Below are positions 44,857 through 53,942 of a stretch of 64,000 nucleotides of DNA, in pieces. The stretch lies in contig JALHQT010000006.1 of assembly GCA_022841825.1 (NCBI GenBank), positions 248,001 to 312,000 of the forward strand, read 5' to 3'. The notes below the pieces were generated by a model. It was not told the DNA's origin and ran no database searches. It worked only from the letters and a program-made list of their open reading frames with translations. The position numbers and the translations under genes were made by a program. Within the stretch, counting starts at the first letter, position 1; each line of letters starts with the position of its first letter. Source of the stretch: Anaerolineae bacterium. Its GTDB lineage: Bacteria; Chloroflexota; Anaerolineae; Aggregatilineales; Phototrophicaceae.

Positions 44857-44975
44857 AGTGCTGAGGGCTGAGAAAAGGTGATGAGGTGATGAGGCAAAAG
44901 GTGAAGAGGAGGAGAGTTTGTCTTCTCTCATCACCTCATCAACTCATGCCTCATCGCCTCTTCTGAGTCAGCACT
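44857..44975. repeat. GGTGATGAG-type compound hairpin between secY and adk
   Basis: AGTGCTGAG (44857-44865) can pair with TCAGCACT (44968-44975); inside, GGTGATGAGGTGATGAGG (44877-44894) faces CTCATCACCTCATC (44927-44940), and CTCAT/ATGAG units recur up to 44955. It lies within the secY-adk junction, where most bacteria have only a few bases, and would form a large RNA structure in the operon transcript. Confidence 0.7.
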
Positions 44976-44991
44976 CAGTACTGAATACTGT

Positions 44992-46314
44992 CTACCTGAC
45001 GTAGCGGTCGTAGTTGCGCATGGCGAGCTGTGCTTCGATCTGGCGCAGCGTCTCGGTGATCACACTGACGACGATGATGATCGCCGAGCCACCCAACACG
45101 AGCGCAGGATTGCCGGAAATCCCAGAGATCGCCTCGTTCGGGAAGAGCGTGCGGTTCAGCCAGTCAACCAACCCCGGCAGAATTGCCACCAACCCCAGGA
45201 ACAACGCACCGACGATCACGATGCGGCGCGTGACGCGCGTGATGTAGTCGTTGGTCTTCTTGCCCGGTCGAATGCCAGGGATGAACCCGCCGTTACGCTG
45301 GAGGTTTTCCGCCAGGTTCTGGTTGCCGATCATCACTTCTGAATAGATGAAGGTAAAGCCGACGACCAGCACGAAGAAGAAGCCCCAGTAGAGCAGCCCC
45401 GTCTGATTGCCGAACGACTCGTTGATCGCCCTGCTGACGGCTCCTTCCGGGAAGAGATTGACGAGCAGCGCAGGCAGCGTCACAACCGACTGCGCGAAGA
45501 TCAGCGGGATCATACCAACAGGATTGACACGCAGCGGAATGTGCGTCGCCGCGCCGCCATACTGTTTGTTGCCGCGCACCCGTTTGCCATACTGCACAGG
45601 TATTCGCCTGACCGCCTCCTGAATGATGATCACGACAATCACACTGATGATCGTCAGGATAACGAACAGGATCAGGTGGAAGGCAGGCTGAGTCGAGTTG
45701 GTCATGAGCTGCTGCAAGTTCGACGGAGCGCGCGCCACGATACCGGAGAAGATGATGATCGACAACCCGTTGCCGATACCGTCCTGCGTGATCAGGTTAC
45801 CCAACCAGACGGCGAACATCGTCCCTGCCGTCATCGTGATGATGACGGTGATCGTGATCAGAAAGTCGTTGCCGAAACCCGGTATGATCGACTGTCCGCC
45901 GCCAAGAAAGGCGTTGAAGATGTTGATCTGGCTGACAGTTTGTAGGATCGCCATCGGGATCGCCAACCAGTAGGTGTAGTTTTCGATCTTCTCACGACCA
46001 CCCGGTTCACGCTGAAGCTGCTCCAGACGCGGGATGATCGGGATGAGAACCTGGAGGATAATCTGCGCCGTGATGTACGGGTAGACACCGTTGGCGATAA
46101 TGCTGAAGTTCTGAAGCGCGCCGCCACTCAGCAGATTCAATACATTAAAGATGCCGCTCGCTTCGCTGTTCAGCAGTTGGTTCAGCGCCGAACGATCTAC
46201 ACCTACGACCGGAACATGCGCGATAAACTGGTAGACCACCAGGATCAACCCGGTGAGAAGCAGCTTATTTCGCAAATCCGGCAGACGGAACGCATTCCGC
46301 AGAGCCGTAATCAT
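44992..46314 (-). CDS. secY: Preprotein translocase subunit SecY
   Basis: 440 aa, ten membrane segments. Central channel subunit for Sec-dependent secretion and membrane insertion. ATG at 46314 with AAAGG 9 bases upstream; a TTG two codons earlier is in frame. Standard SecY features: [26 protein letters not shown] at the N-terminus with the plug region after it, [32 protein letters not shown] in the middle, and the [11 protein letters not shown] and SISGNPAL segments in the C-terminal half. It is preceded by an unusual 217-base gap with two inverted palindromes. Confidence 0.95.
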   Translation of the reverse strand: [440 protein letters not shown]

Positions 46315-46441
46315 GCTCAATATCCTTTAGACTTTTGCTAGACCCACAGACCAGATCAAGTCGAGTGAGTATAGCGTGCCACGTTTGAACGGACGAGAGG
46401 CAGCCACATTCGATAGGTGAAACGCCCTGTTTTGTCAAATG

Positions 46442-46468
46442 CACGGACGCCCTATAGGGCGTCCCTAC
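46442..46468 (-). repeat. Palindromic element in the rplO-secY gap, copy 1
   Basis: Ends GTAGGGACGCCC (minus) / CACGGACGCCCTATAGGGCG with the perfect palindrome GGACGCCCTATAGGGCGTCC. Orientation is opposite to copy 2 at 46485. Confidence 0.75.
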
Positions 46469-46484
46469 AAATTTCGTGTCGTCC

Positions 46485-46511
46485 GTAGGGACGCGCTACA
46501 GCGCGTCCGTG
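46485..46511 (+). repeat. Palindromic element in the rplO-secY gap, copy 2
   Basis: Begins GTAGGGACGCGCTA, ends CGCGTCCGTG; arms GGACGCGCT/AGCGCGTCC. Lies head to head with copy 1, 16 bases away, so the pair forms a larger inverted repeat. Confidence 0.75.
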
Positions 46512-46531
46512 AATTACGATATGCATCTGAC

Positions 46532-47059
46532 TTACGACTGCTGCTTCGCCTTGAGTGCGGCAATCGCTTCCTTGGTCGGGCGCTTGATGGTCGCCGCGGC
46601 TCCCGTCAGGAGCAGCTTGAGCGTTTCCATGCTGCCACCTGCCTTATCAATCGCCTCAGCCGCGCTCTTGGAGAAGCGATGGGCATGCACCGTCAGCTTC
46701 TTCGAGAGTTCACCGCGTCCCAGGACGACAACAGGCGCTTCGGCATCGCGGATAAACCCGTGCTGCGCCAGGAGTTCCGGCGTCACGATGCTTCCCGCCG
46801 CCAGCGTGTCCAACTGCGCAAGATTGACCTGTTGATAGTAAATCTTGAACAGGTTGTTAAAACCGCGACGGAACGGCAGACGACGCACCAACGGGAGCTG
46901 ACCGCCCTCGAAGTACTGGCGCTTCTTGCCACCGCTGCGTGAGCCTTGCCCTTTTGTACCACGACCCGCCGTCTTACCCTTGCCCGCCGCGATACCGCGA
47001 CCGACACGAGTCTTCTTGGTGATCGAGCCGGCATCCGGCTTAAGATCATGAAGTTTCAT
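46532..47059 (-). CDS. rplO: 50S ribosomal protein L15
   Basis: 175 aa component of the large subunit. Begins MKLHDLKPDAGSITKKTRVGRG; the GRGTKGQGSRSGG glycine/arginine-rich loop (about residues 36-48) and GGQLPLVRRLPFRRGF are standard. The C-terminal 25 residues (SMETLKLLLTGAAATIKRPT...AAL) extend beyond the ancestral core. It ends before the repeat-containing gap in front of secY; spacing to rpmD is 3 bases. Confidence 0.95.
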   Translation of the reverse strand: MKLHDLKPDAGSITKKTRVGRGIAAGKGKTAGRGTKGQGSRSGGKKRQYFEGGQLPLVRRLPFRRGFNNLFKIYYQQVNLAQLDTLAAGSIVTPELLAQHGFIRDAEAPVVVLGRGELSKKLTVHAHRFSKSAAEAIDKAGGSMETLKLLLTGAAATIKRPTKEAIAALKAKQQS

Positions 47060-47062
47060 ATG

Positions 47063-47248
47063 TTACGCCTCTTCCACTTTCAGCAGATGCTGAATTTTGA
47101 AGATCATCCCGCGAATAGCGGGCGTGTCATCGTGTTCGACGGTGCGGTGCAGCTTGCGCAAACCGAGCGCGCGCACCGTTGCCTTCTGGTCTTTGGGGCA
47201 GCCAATCGAACTCTTGACCAGCGTGACCTTGACCCTCTTACTGCTCAT
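47063..47248 (-). CDS. rpmD: 50S ribosomal protein L30
   Basis: 61 aa, the short bacterial form. Contains [35 protein letters not shown] (positions 7-41), the universal core of L30 that binds 23S rRNA. GGAG precedes the ATG, and the start overlaps the 3' end of rpsE by 11 bases, so the two are co-translated. Ends 3 bases before rplO. Confidence 0.95.
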   Translation of the reverse strand: MSSKRVKVTLVKSSIGCPKDQKATVRALGLRKLHRTVEHDDTPAIRGMIFKIQHLLKVEEA

Positions 47249-47870
47249 TTTCGCTGCTCCGCTTTCGCTCCCAGAACGGGCGCACCGATTCGACCGACTT
47301 GCCGCGCATCGCAGCCAACTCTTCCGGGCTGCGCAGCATTTGCAGCGCCGTCAGCGTTGCCATCGCCACGTTCAGCAGGTTACCGCTGCCCTGGCTCTTG
47401 GTCAGGATGTCGCGCACGCCCGCTGCTTCCAGCACGGCACGCACACCACCACCCGCGATGACGCCCGTACCAGGGGCGGCAGGGCGCAGCAGCACCTTGG
47501 CACCGCCGTAACGCGCCACCACCATGTGAGGGATGGTCGTGCCGGACAGATTGACCTTGTGCAGGTGGCGCTTGGCACGGTCGGTGCTCTTGCGAATGGC
47601 ATCCGGGACGCCACGCGCCTTGCCGATGCCAATGTTCACGCGACCCTTGTTGTCACCCACGACGACGACGGTACGGAACGCGAAGCGGCGACCACCCTTG
47701 ATGACCTTCGCCACGCGAGCAATGTCGACGACGCGCTCGTCCAGTTCTTCTTTTTCCTCGCGATCGCGGCGATCCCCGCGCGGCTCACGGTTGTCACGCT
47801 TATCGCGTTTACCACCACGCTCACCACCGCGATTACCACCACGACCTTGCTTCTCTTGTTCGTCCGCCAT
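47238..47870 (-). CDS. rpsE: 30S ribosomal protein S5
   Basis: 210 aa. The double-stranded RNA-binding core starts near residue 47 ([25 protein letters not shown]) and the second domain holds [28 protein letters not shown]. Residues 1-45 are an unusual Arg/Asp/Glu/Gly-rich charged extension ([20 protein letters not shown]) not needed for the fold; probably solvent-exposed and disordered. Overlaps rpmD by 11 bases. Confidence 0.95.
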   Translation of the reverse strand: MADEQEKQGRGGNRGGERGGKRDKRDNREPRGDRRDREEKEELDERVVDIARVAKVIKGGRRFAFRTVVVVGDNKGRVNIGIGKARGVPDAIRKSTDRAKRHLHKVNLSGTTIPHMVVARYGGAKVLLRPAAPGTGVIAGGGVRAVLEAAGVRDILTKSQGSGNLLNVAMATLTALQMLRSPEELAAMRGKSVESVRPFWERKRSSENEQ

Positions 47871-47882
47871 ATTCCCTCAGCC

Positions 47883-48254
47883 TTAGAACTCTAGCCCGCC
47901 CTCACGCGCGCCATCTGCCAGCGCCGAGATGCGTCCGAAATACCGATAGCCACCCCGGTCGAAGACGACTTTGCTGATACCCGCCGCCTTCGCGCGCTGC
48001 GCCACGACCGTGCCGACAATCTTCGCAGATTCCGACTTGGTCTTGCCCTCGATCAGTTTGGAGACCTCGTTGTCGATGGTCGATGCCGACGCCAGGGTGT
48101 GCCCAGCCACGTCATCAATCACCTGCGCGTAGATGTTCGCCTCGCTGCGGAAGACGTTCAGGCGCGGGCGCTCCGCTGTGCCGGTGACGACCGCGCGCAC
48201 GCGCGCATGGCGGCGCAGACGATCTTCACGCTTTTTCTTGGCAATCTTTGTCAT
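47883..48254 (-). CDS. rplR: 50S ribosomal protein L18
   Basis: 123 aa 5S rRNA-binding protein. [37 protein letters not shown] near the N-terminus (about residues 13-49), the [41 protein letters not shown] end is diagnostic. Intergenic spacing is 12 bases on each side (rpsE and rplF), consistent with one operon. Confidence 0.95.
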   Translation of the reverse strand: MTKIAKKKREDRLRRHARVRAVVTGTAERPRLNVFRSEANIYAQVIDDVAGHTLASASTIDNEVSKLIEGKTKSESAKIVGTVVAQRAKAAGISKVVFDRGGYRYFGRISALADGAREGGLEF

Positions 48255-48266
48255 GCCACCCTTCCC

Positions 48267-48815
48267 TTACTTGCCCGTCTTACCCGCTTTGCGGCGGATG
48301 ATTTCGTCAGAGTAACGCACGCCCTTACCGAGATACGGTTCCGGCGGACGCAGTTTGCGAATGTCCGATGCGACTTGCCCAACGACCTGCTTGTCGATGC
48401 CGTTGACACGAATAACCGTCGTCGTCGGGTTCGTCTTTTCAGTTTCAAAGCTCACGTTCTCCGGAGCCTTGACCACGATTTCGTGCGAATAACCCAGTTT
48501 CATCACCAGATCTTTATTGCGCACTTCACCGCCGTAACCGACGCCCTCGACGATCAGCGTACGCTGAAATCCCGTCGAGACGCCCGTCATCATGTTGGCA
48601 ACCAGAGCGCGCGTCAGACCATGCAGAGCGCGGTGGTTACGTTCGTCAGAAGGGCGAGTCACATGCAGCGTGTTATCTTCCATGCTCATGGAGATCTCGG
48701 GGTGAATTTCAAATGAAAGCTCACCCTTAGGACCCTTCACCGACACTTTCCGACCATCCAGGTTGACCGCAACTTTTGCAGGAACCGGGATGGGTTTCTT
48801 ACCAATTCGTGACAT
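48267..48815 (-). CDS. rplF: 50S ribosomal protein L6
   Basis: 182 aa, two similar alpha/beta domains. Starts MSRIGKKPIPVP; the second domain has the RNA-binding GVGYGGEVRN...LVMKLGYSHEI and the C-terminal PPEPYLGKGVRYSDEIIRRKAGKTGK signature that contacts the sarcin-ricin region of 23S rRNA. Usual length. Sits 18 bases downstream of rpsH. Confidence 0.96.
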   Translation of the reverse strand: MSRIGKKPIPVPAKVAVNLDGRKVSVKGPKGELSFEIHPEISMSMEDNTLHVTRPSDERNHRALHGLTRALVANMMTGVSTGFQRTLIVEGVGYGGEVRNKDLVMKLGYSHEIVVKAPENVSFETEKTNPTTTVIRVNGIDKQVVGQVASDIRKLRPPEPYLGKGVRYSDEIIRRKAGKTGK

Positions 48816-48833
48816 ATTCCCAGTCTCCCCAGA

Positions 48834-49238
48834 CTACCACACGTAGCACAGGACTTCGCCGCCTGTGCGTTCGCGCCGCGCCTGTGAAGCCGTCATGACC
48901 CCTTTGGGAGTCGTGACGATGGCGATACCCATGCCGCTCTGGATCAGGGGCAGTTCCTTGCGACCGCGATAGACGCGGCGACCAGGCTTGCTCACACGCT
49001 CCAGGTGCGTGATAACGGGGGTCCGCTGGCGGCGTGCGCCAAAATACTTGAGCTGAACGCTGAGCAGCGCGAATGGCTGCTGATCGCCCAGTGAATAGTC
49101 TTCGATATAGCCCTCTTCCTTGAGGATGCGGGCAATTTCGACCTTCAGCTTCGACGCGGGGATTTCGACCGTGTCTCTGCCGATCATGAGCGCATTACGG
49201 ATGCGCGTCAGCATATCTGCGATAGGATCGTTGATCAT
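48834..49238 (-). CDS. rpsH: 30S ribosomal protein S8
   Basis: 134 aa; binds the central domain of 16S rRNA and in many bacteria represses the spc operon. Starts MINDPIADMLTRIRNAL; ends with IQSGMGIAIVTTPKGVMTASQARRERTGGEVLCYVW (residues about 99-134), the signature S8 C-terminus. It is followed by rplF after 18 bases and preceded by rpsN after 12. No special operator was recognised at this gene. Confidence 0.96.
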   Translation of the reverse strand: MINDPIADMLTRIRNALMIGRDTVEIPASKLKVEIARILKEEGYIEDYSLGDQQPFALLSVQLKYFGARRQRTPVITHLERVSKPGRRVYRGRKELPLIQSGMGIAIVTTPKGVMTASQARRERTGGEVLCYVW

Positions 49239-49250
49239 CGGTGTTCCTCT

Positions 49251-49457
49251 TTACCAGCTCGACTTCACTACGCCCGGAATTTGACCCCTGAGCGCCAATT
49301 CGCGGAAGTGAATACGGCACAGTCCGAAGCGGCGGATGTAGCCGCGCGGACGTCCACAAATCTTGCCAGAATTCGGATCAACGTACTGGCAGCGATTCCG
49401 CACGCGCACACGATACTTACGACGCCCTTCGCGCGCCGTGATCGATCTTTTTGCCAT
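49251..49457 (-). CDS. rpsN: 30S ribosomal protein S14 (type Z, with a rearranged zinc site)
   Basis: 68 aa, short zinc-type S14. In the standard protein the zinc ligands are CxxC...CxxC. Here the first pair is split (C23-x10-C34, insert [10 protein letters not shown]) and the last ligand is His (C47-x2-H50 in [10 protein letters not shown]). The rest, [14 protein letters not shown] and [13 protein letters not shown], is typical, so the protein is surely S14; a C3H zinc site with a longer loop is inferred. Normal place between rplE and rpsH. Confidence 0.95.
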   Translation of the reverse strand: MAKRSITAREGRRKYRVRVRNRCQYVDPNSGKICGRPRGYIRRFGLCRIHFRELALRGQIPGVVKSSW

Positions 49458-49473
49458 CGTCCCTTAACCCCCG

Positions 49474-50025
49474 TTAGTTTTCACGGAAAGGCATGCCGAG
49501 CAAGCGCAGCAGTCGGCGACCTTCTTCATCGGTCTTGGCAGTGGTGACGACGGTGATTTCCATCCCGCGCACCTTGTCAATTTTGTCATACTGGATTTCC
49601 GGGAACATTAACTGTTCACGAAGACCCAGTGTGTAGTTGCCACGTCCGTCGAACGTATCCGGCGAGACACCACGAAAATCGCGCACGCGCGGCAGTGCGA
49701 TGTGGATCAGACGATCCAGCAGCGCCCACATGCGTTCACCACGCAGCGTCACCTTGACACCAATCGCGCGTCCTTCACGCAGCTTAAAGGCTGCGATGCT
49801 CTTCTTCGCTTTGGTGATGACAGGCTGCTGCCCGGTGATCTTGCGGATGTCTTCGACGGCGGCATCCAGCGTCTTCGGGTTTTCGTTCGCTTCGCCCATA
49901 CCGATGTTGACCACGATCTTCTCGATGCGCGGCACCTGCATGACGTTGGAGTAGCTAAACTCCTGCATCATTGCCGGGACGATTTGTTCTTCGTAACGTT
50001 CTTTGATGGCGTATTTGACCGACAT
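49474..50025 (-). CDS. rplE: 50S ribosomal protein L5
   Basis: 183 aa 5S rRNA-binding protein in the central protuberance. [27 protein letters not shown] (residues about 20-46) and [17 protein letters not shown]-type segments, then the C-terminal [30 protein letters not shown]. Length and position (after rplX, before rpsN) are standard. Intergenic gap to rplX is 3 bases. Confidence 0.95.
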   Translation of the reverse strand: MSVKYAIKERYEEQIVPAMMQEFSYSNVMQVPRIEKIVVNIGMGEANENPKTLDAAVEDIRKITGQQPVITKAKKSIAAFKLREGRAIGVKVTLRGERMWALLDRLIHIALPRVRDFRGVSPDTFDGRGNYTLGLREQLMFPEIQYDKIDKVRGMEITVVTTAKTDEEGRRLLRLLGMPFREN

Positions 50026-50028
50026 TGC

Positions 50029-50361
50029 TTACTTCCTCTTGTCAATCTCCGCGTTGCACTTTTTGCAAACGCGGGTCTTGAAGCCATCTTCGTGGATTTT
50101 GAAGCCAATGCGGGTGTACTTATCACACGAAGGACACACGAGCATCACATTCGAGAGGTCGAACGCCGCTTCGGTGGTGATAATCTGCGCCGGAATTTGG
50201 CGCGTCCCCACCTGCTTCGCCTTTTCGTGCTTCTTGACGAGGTTGGCACCCTGCACGACCACACGATTTTCTTTTGGGTACACGGCGAGGACTTCGCCCT
50301 GTTCGCCCTTGTCCTTGCCGGCGATCACCTGGACGGTATCGCCTTTCTTTATCCTCTGCAT
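50029..50361 (-). CDS. rplX: 50S ribosomal protein L24
   Basis: 110 aa, assembly-initiator protein of the large subunit. KOW motif at the N-terminus: [26 protein letters not shown] (about 4-29), then NLVKKHEK. The C-terminal half has two CxxC pairs ([14 protein letters not shown]...RVCKKCNAE), making a zinc ribbon, a form found in part of the bacterial L24 family. Normal place between rplN and rplE. Confidence 0.95.
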   Translation of the reverse strand: MQRIKKGDTVQVIAGKDKGEQGEVLAVYPKENRVVVQGANLVKKHEKAKQVGTRQIPAQIITTEAAFDLSNVMLVCPSCDKYTRIGFKIHEDGFKTRVCKKCNAEIDKRK

Positions 50362-50379
50362 CTCGTAGTTTCCTTCACC

Positions 50380-50751
50380 CTACAGCGTTTCCGGCGCGAG
50401 CGAGACGATCTTCAGGTAGCCACGGTCGCGCAGTTCGCGCGCCACAGGACCGAAGACGCGCGTTCCACGCGGATTCTGCAGATCATCGTTGAGAATGACG
50501 GCGGCATTATCATCGAAACGAATGTACGAGCCATCGTCACGACGATATTCCTTCGCCACGCGCACGATCACTGCCTTGACCACATCGCTCTTTTTGACGC
50601 TGCCCTGCGGCTGCGCGCTCTTGACGGTCGCCACGACGATATCGCCGATGCCCCCGTGATAGCGGAACGAACCGCCGAGGACGCGGATGACCAGGATCTC
50701 CTGCGCGCCGGTGTTATCGGCGACCTTCAGACGAGACTCATTCTGGATCAT
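50380..50751 (-). CDS. rplN: 50S ribosomal protein L14
   Basis: 123 aa, one of the most conserved large-subunit proteins. Starts [28 protein letters not shown]; contains the [11 protein letters not shown] strand and the C-terminal [28 protein letters not shown], all diagnostic. Its start ATG overlaps the rpsQ stop (ATGA). Contacts 16S rRNA across the subunit interface. Confidence 0.96.
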   Translation of the reverse strand: MIQNESRLKVADNTGAQEILVIRVLGGSFRYHGGIGDIVVATVKSAQPQGSVKKSDVVKAVIVRVAKEYRRDDGSYIRFDDNAAVILNDDLQNPRGTRVFGPVARELRDRGYLKIVSLAPETL

Positions 50752-51065
50752 GACGCCGCCTCCTCATCCGTGCCCTGGATGACCACTTCGTCTGCCAACG
50801 CACCCACTTCTGCCACGTTCTGCGCCGCGATGACTTCCTCGACGACCCAGCGCTTGTGGCGGCTTAGGGGGCGGCTTTCGACGATCCGCACCAGCGCACC
50901 CAGCTTGACCTCATTGCTTTCGTCATGAGCCATGACTTTCTTGGTGCTCTTGACGACCTTCTTATAAAGTGGATGGAGACGGCGGCGCTCGATTGCGACC
51001 ACCACTGTCTTATCCATCTTATTGCTGACTACGCGCCCCACCAGGCGCCGCCGATTATTCGCCAT
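50748..51065 (-). CDS. rpsQ: 30S ribosomal protein S17
   Basis: 105 aa from the ATG at 51065 with AGGG 8 bases upstream; the open frame runs 16 codons further into rpmC but without such a site. OB-fold core [39 protein letters not shown]; a longer acidic C-terminal tail ([19 protein letters not shown]) than in the minimal protein. Overlaps rplN by 4 bases. Binds the 5' domain of 16S rRNA. Confidence 0.95.
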   Translation of the reverse strand: MANNRRRLVGRVVSNKMDKTVVVAIERRRLHPLYKKVVKSTKKVMAHDESNEVKLGALVRIVESRPLSRHKRWVVEEVIAAQNVAEVGALADEVVIQGTDEEAAS

Positions 51066-51078
51066 GTTGCTGTCCCTT

Positions 51079-51297
51079 TTACTTCGCCTTCTCGGCGGCG
51101 ATTTGTCGTTCACGCATGACCATCAGCACACGGGCGATGTGACGACGGGTACGCCGCATGGCGTTCGTGTCCTCAAGCTGCCCGGCAGCCTTCTGGAAGC
51201 GCAGGTTAAACATTGCTTCCTTCTGGTCTTCGTATTCGTTGGCGAGCGCTTCATCGCTCAACTTGCGAATCTCGCGGATGTCCATAATATCAGCCAT
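51079..51297 (-). CDS. rpmC: 50S ribosomal protein L29
   Basis: 72 aa helical protein at the exit tunnel. [53 protein letters not shown] (residues about 5-57) is the L29 core with the conserved RxxRRxIAR. The ATG at 51297 has GGAG upstream; an ATG four codons on is possible. Immediately follows rplP (3-base gap) and precedes rpsQ. Confidence 0.95.
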   Translation of the reverse strand: MADIMDIREIRKLSDEALANEYEDQKEAMFNLRFQKAAGQLEDTNAMRRTRRHIARVLMVMRERQIAAEKAK

Positions 51298-51299
51298 GA

Positions 51300-51734
51300 C
51301 TAAGCCGTCTCCACGCCCGAAATCGGGTCAATACGCTTGACGAACTTGGTCTTGATCGGTAGTTTGAACGCCGCCAGACGCAGCGCTTCACGCGCTTCCT
51401 CTTCCGGGATACCGCCCATCTCAAACAGGACGCGCCCTGGACGGATGACCGCCACCCAATATTCAACCGGACCCTTGCCGCTGCCCATACGGGTTTCGGC
51501 AGCGCGCTTGGTGAACGGCTTATCCGGGAACACGCGGATCCAGATCTTGCCACGACGCTTGATGAAACGAACCATCGCGCGGCGCGCCGCCTCAATCTGA
51601 CGGCTCGTCAACCAAATCGGTTCCAACGCCTGCAAGCCAAATTCGCCAAAAGCGACGGTCGCGCCACGATAGGACTTCCCCTTCATACGACCGCGCTGCT
51701 GCTTACGATACTTCACACGCTTCGGCATCAACAT
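51300..51734 (-). CDS. rplP: 50S ribosomal protein L16
   Basis: 144 aa at the A-site side of the large subunit. Begins [24 protein letters not shown]; contains [62 protein letters not shown] and the [11 protein letters not shown] end, all typical. A downstream Met (MPKRVK) is an alternative start. Lies 21 bases after rpsC. Confidence 0.96.
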   Translation of the reverse strand: MLMPKRVKYRKQQRGRMKGKSYRGATVAFGEFGLQALEPIWLTSRQIEAARRAMVRFIKRRGKIWIRVFPDKPFTKRAAETRMGSGKGPVEYWVAVIRPGRVLFEMGGIPEEEAREALRLAAFKLPIKTKFVKRIDPISGVETA

Positions 51735-51755
51735 GATGTTGCTCTTCCTCCACCG

Positions 51756-52439
51756 TTACGGGCTGACGTAGTCACGGCTCTCGCCCGACGGCTTGGCAGC
51801 CGACTGGAGCGGACCGATCACGTCACCCTTGTAGACCCAGACCTTGATGCCGATACGACCGAAGGTGGTCAGCGCCTCAGCACGGTTGTAGTCAATGTTC
51901 GCGCGCAGCGTGCTGCGGGGAACACGTCCTTCACTTGACCACTCACGACGCGCCATATCGCCGCCCGCGAGACGACCGCTGACTTCAACCTTGACACCCA
52001 GCGCGCCCTGACGCATCGCCTGGCTGATGGCGCGCTTGATGGCGCGGCTGTGACCAATGCGGCGTTCAATCTGCCCGGCGATGCTGACCGCGATCAGGTA
52101 GGCATCGGTATCCGGCTTGTCGATCTCGGCGATATCGACCTTGACCGTCTTGCCCGTCAGTTCCTGCAAACCGACGCGCAGTCTCTTGACGCCTTCGCCC
52201 TTCTTACCGATGAGGATGCCGGGGCGGGCAGTGTGGACAGTGACAGTGAGCTGGTTTGGGTAGCGTTCGATCTCGACGCGCGACACGCTCGCCTTTTCCG
52301 CTTCCCTGCCGATGTAACGGCGGATGCGAAAATCTTCCTGAAGCTGGTCACGATAGCGTGCGCCCTGGGCAAACCAGCGAGCATCCCAATCGCGATTGAT
52401 CTTCAGACGGAACCCAACAGGGTGTACTTTGCGACCCAT
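51756..52439 (-). CDS. rpsC: 30S ribosomal protein S3
   Basis: 227 aa. N-terminal MGRKVHPVGFRLKINRDWDARWFAQG, KH domain about residues 60-110 (VTVHTARPGILIGKKGEGVKRLRVGLQ with the GxxG-type IGKKGEG) and the C-terminal RREWSSEGRVPRSTLRANIDYNRAEALTTFGRIGIKVWVYKG. Forms the mRNA entry channel. Normal place between rplV and rplP. Confidence 0.96.
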   Translation of the reverse strand: MGRKVHPVGFRLKINRDWDARWFAQGARYRDQLQEDFRIRRYIGREAEKASVSRVEIERYPNQLTVTVHTARPGILIGKKGEGVKRLRVGLQELTGKTVKVDIAEIDKPDTDAYLIAVSIAGQIERRIGHSRAIKRAISQAMRQGALGVKVEVSGRLAGGDMARREWSSEGRVPRSTLRANIDYNRAEALTTFGRIGIKVWVYKGDVIGPLQSAAKPSGESRDYVSP

Positions 52440-52442
52440 AGC

Positions 52443-52784
52443 TTACTTCGCCTCTCGTTGCGATAGAACGAGCGTCAGATGAGAGGTACGACGCTTACGC
52501 GGCTTGTAGCGACCACGCGCGCCTGCTTTGAAACGCTTCATCGCAGGACCATCGCCCGCGAACAGCGTCGCAATGTACATCTCGTCTCGTTCAAGATCGT
52601 AGTTATTCTCTGCGTTGGCGAGTGCCGAAGTCACCAGCTTGTGGATGAACTTCGCGCCCTTCTGGGGCATGAACTCCAACACGATCAACGCCTGTTCAGC
52701 CTGCATCCCGCGTACTTTGTCGCACACGAGACCGAGTTTCTGCGGGCTGATGAAGACGCCTTTTGCAAATGCGCGCACATCCAT
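52443..52784 (-). CDS. rplV: 50S ribosomal protein L22
   Basis: 113 aa. Lines the exit tunnel. ISPQKLGLVCDKVRGMQAEQALIVLEFMPQKGAKFIHKLVTSALANAENNY and the C-terminal hairpin ...KRFKAGARGRYKPRKRRTSHLTLVLSQ are diagnostic, the second containing the tunnel loop. The stop is 3 bases from the rpsC start. Confidence 0.95.
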   Translation of the reverse strand: MDVRAFAKGVFISPQKLGLVCDKVRGMQAEQALIVLEFMPQKGAKFIHKLVTSALANAENNYDLERDEMYIATLFAGDGPAMKRFKAGARGRYKPRKRRTSHLTLVLSQREAK

Positions 52785-52795
52785 ATCAGCCGCTC

Positions 52796-53068
52796 CTACT
52801 TCTTCTTCTTCTCGACCATATGCCCGCGATAAGTGCGGGTGGGCGCGAATTCGCCCAACTTATGACCGACCATGTTCTCGGTGATGTAGATCGGCACATG
52901 CTGCTTCCCGTTATGGATGGCGATCGTATGACCCACCATCTGCGGGAAGATCGTGCTGGCGCGGCTCCACGTCTTGATCACGGTCTTCTTGTTTTCCTGG
53001 TTCAGCCGATCAATCTTCTTGATCAGCTTAGGGTCTATAAAAGGACCCTTTTTCAGTGAACGCGACAT
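52796..53068 (-). CDS. rpsS: 30S ribosomal protein S19
   Basis: 90 aa. [24 protein letters not shown], then [51 protein letters not shown] (about residues 34-84), the universal S19 pattern. Assembles into the head of the small subunit. Lies 11 bases before rplV and 20 bases after rplB. Confidence 0.96.
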   Translation of the reverse strand: MSRSLKKGPFIDPKLIKKIDRLNQENKKTVIKTWSRASTIFPQMVGHTIAIHNGKQHVPIYITENMVGHKLGEFAPTRTYRGHMVEKKKK

Positions 53069-53088
53069 CTGTTCCTCACCTCGCTGAA

Positions 53089-53925
53089 TTAGCCGCGCTT
53101 ATCGCTGCGACGGCGGACGATGAAACGCGCCGTCCGCTTGTTATTGCGCGTGCGCTTGCCAAGTGCAGGCTTGCCCCAGGGCGTCTTGGGACCAGGCATA
53201 CCGATACCGGAACGACCTTCGCCACCACCATGAGGGTGACCACCAGGGTCCATGGCGATACCGCGCACTTCCGGGCGCCAGCCCATCCAGCGCTTGCGAC
53301 CTGCCTTGCCGAGCTTAATATTGCCATGATCGGTGTTGCCGACCTGACCGATAGTTGCCATGCAGCGCTCGTGAACAAGGCGAACTTCGCCGCTGGGCAG
53401 ACGCACCTGGGCGTAGACGCCTTCCTTTGCCAGAAGCTGCGCCGAGACGCCCGCCGAACGCGCCATCTGCCCGCCATTCCCCGGCAGCAGTTCGATGTTG
53501 TGAATCTGCGTACCGACGGGGATGTCACGGATGTAGAGCGCGTTACCGGGGCGAATTTCCGCCAGTTCGCCATTGGCGATTTTGTCGCCAACCTTCACGC
53601 CCAGCGGCGCGATGATGTAGCGCTTTTCGCCATCTTCGTACTGAAGAAGGGCGATACGCGCCGAACGATTGGGGTCGTATTCAATCGCCGTGACGTGCGC
53701 CACGCAATCGAACTTGTTGCGCTTGAAGTCGATCAGGCGATAGCGACGCTTGTGACCGCCACCGCGATGACGCACCGTGACGCGCCCCATGTTGTTGCGA
53801 CCACCATGCTTGCGCAGCGCTTCCGTCAGCGAGCGTTCTGGCTTCGACTTGGTGATCTCTTCAAAACTGTGCCCAGTCATCCCGCGGCGACCCGCCGAGG
53901 TGGGCTTGTAAACCTTGATAGCCAT
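53089..53925 (-). CDS. rplB: 50S ribosomal protein L2
   Basis: 278 aa from the ATG at 53925 ([24 protein letters not shown]); the frame is open 26 codons further but that part overlaps rplW. RNA-binding OB and SH3-like folds; conserved [22 protein letters not shown], and the C-terminal [19 protein letters not shown] with the critical His in [10 protein letters not shown] (about residues 220-229). Binds near the peptidyl transferase centre. Length normal. Confidence 0.96.
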   Translation of the reverse strand: MAIKVYKPTSAGRRGMTGHSFEEITKSKPERSLTEALRKHGGRNNMGRVTVRHRGGGHKRRYRLIDFKRNKFDCVAHVTAIEYDPNRSARIALLQYEDGEKRYIIAPLGVKVGDKIANGELAEIRPGNALYIRDIPVGTQIHNIELLPGNGGQMARSAGVSAQLLAKEGVYAQVRLPSGEVRLVHERCMATIGQVGNTDHGNIKLGKAGRKRWMGWRPEVRGIAMDPGGHPHGGGEGRSGIGMPGPKTPWGKPALGKRTRNNKRTARFIVRRRSDKRG

Positions 53926-53942
53926 TTTGGGTACCGCCCGCC

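Noticed and set aside
43150-44975. CRISPR array from GTGATGAG repetition
   Set aside because: The units are adjacent or in inverted orientation, with no equal-size spacers and no cas genes; they form hairpins instead.
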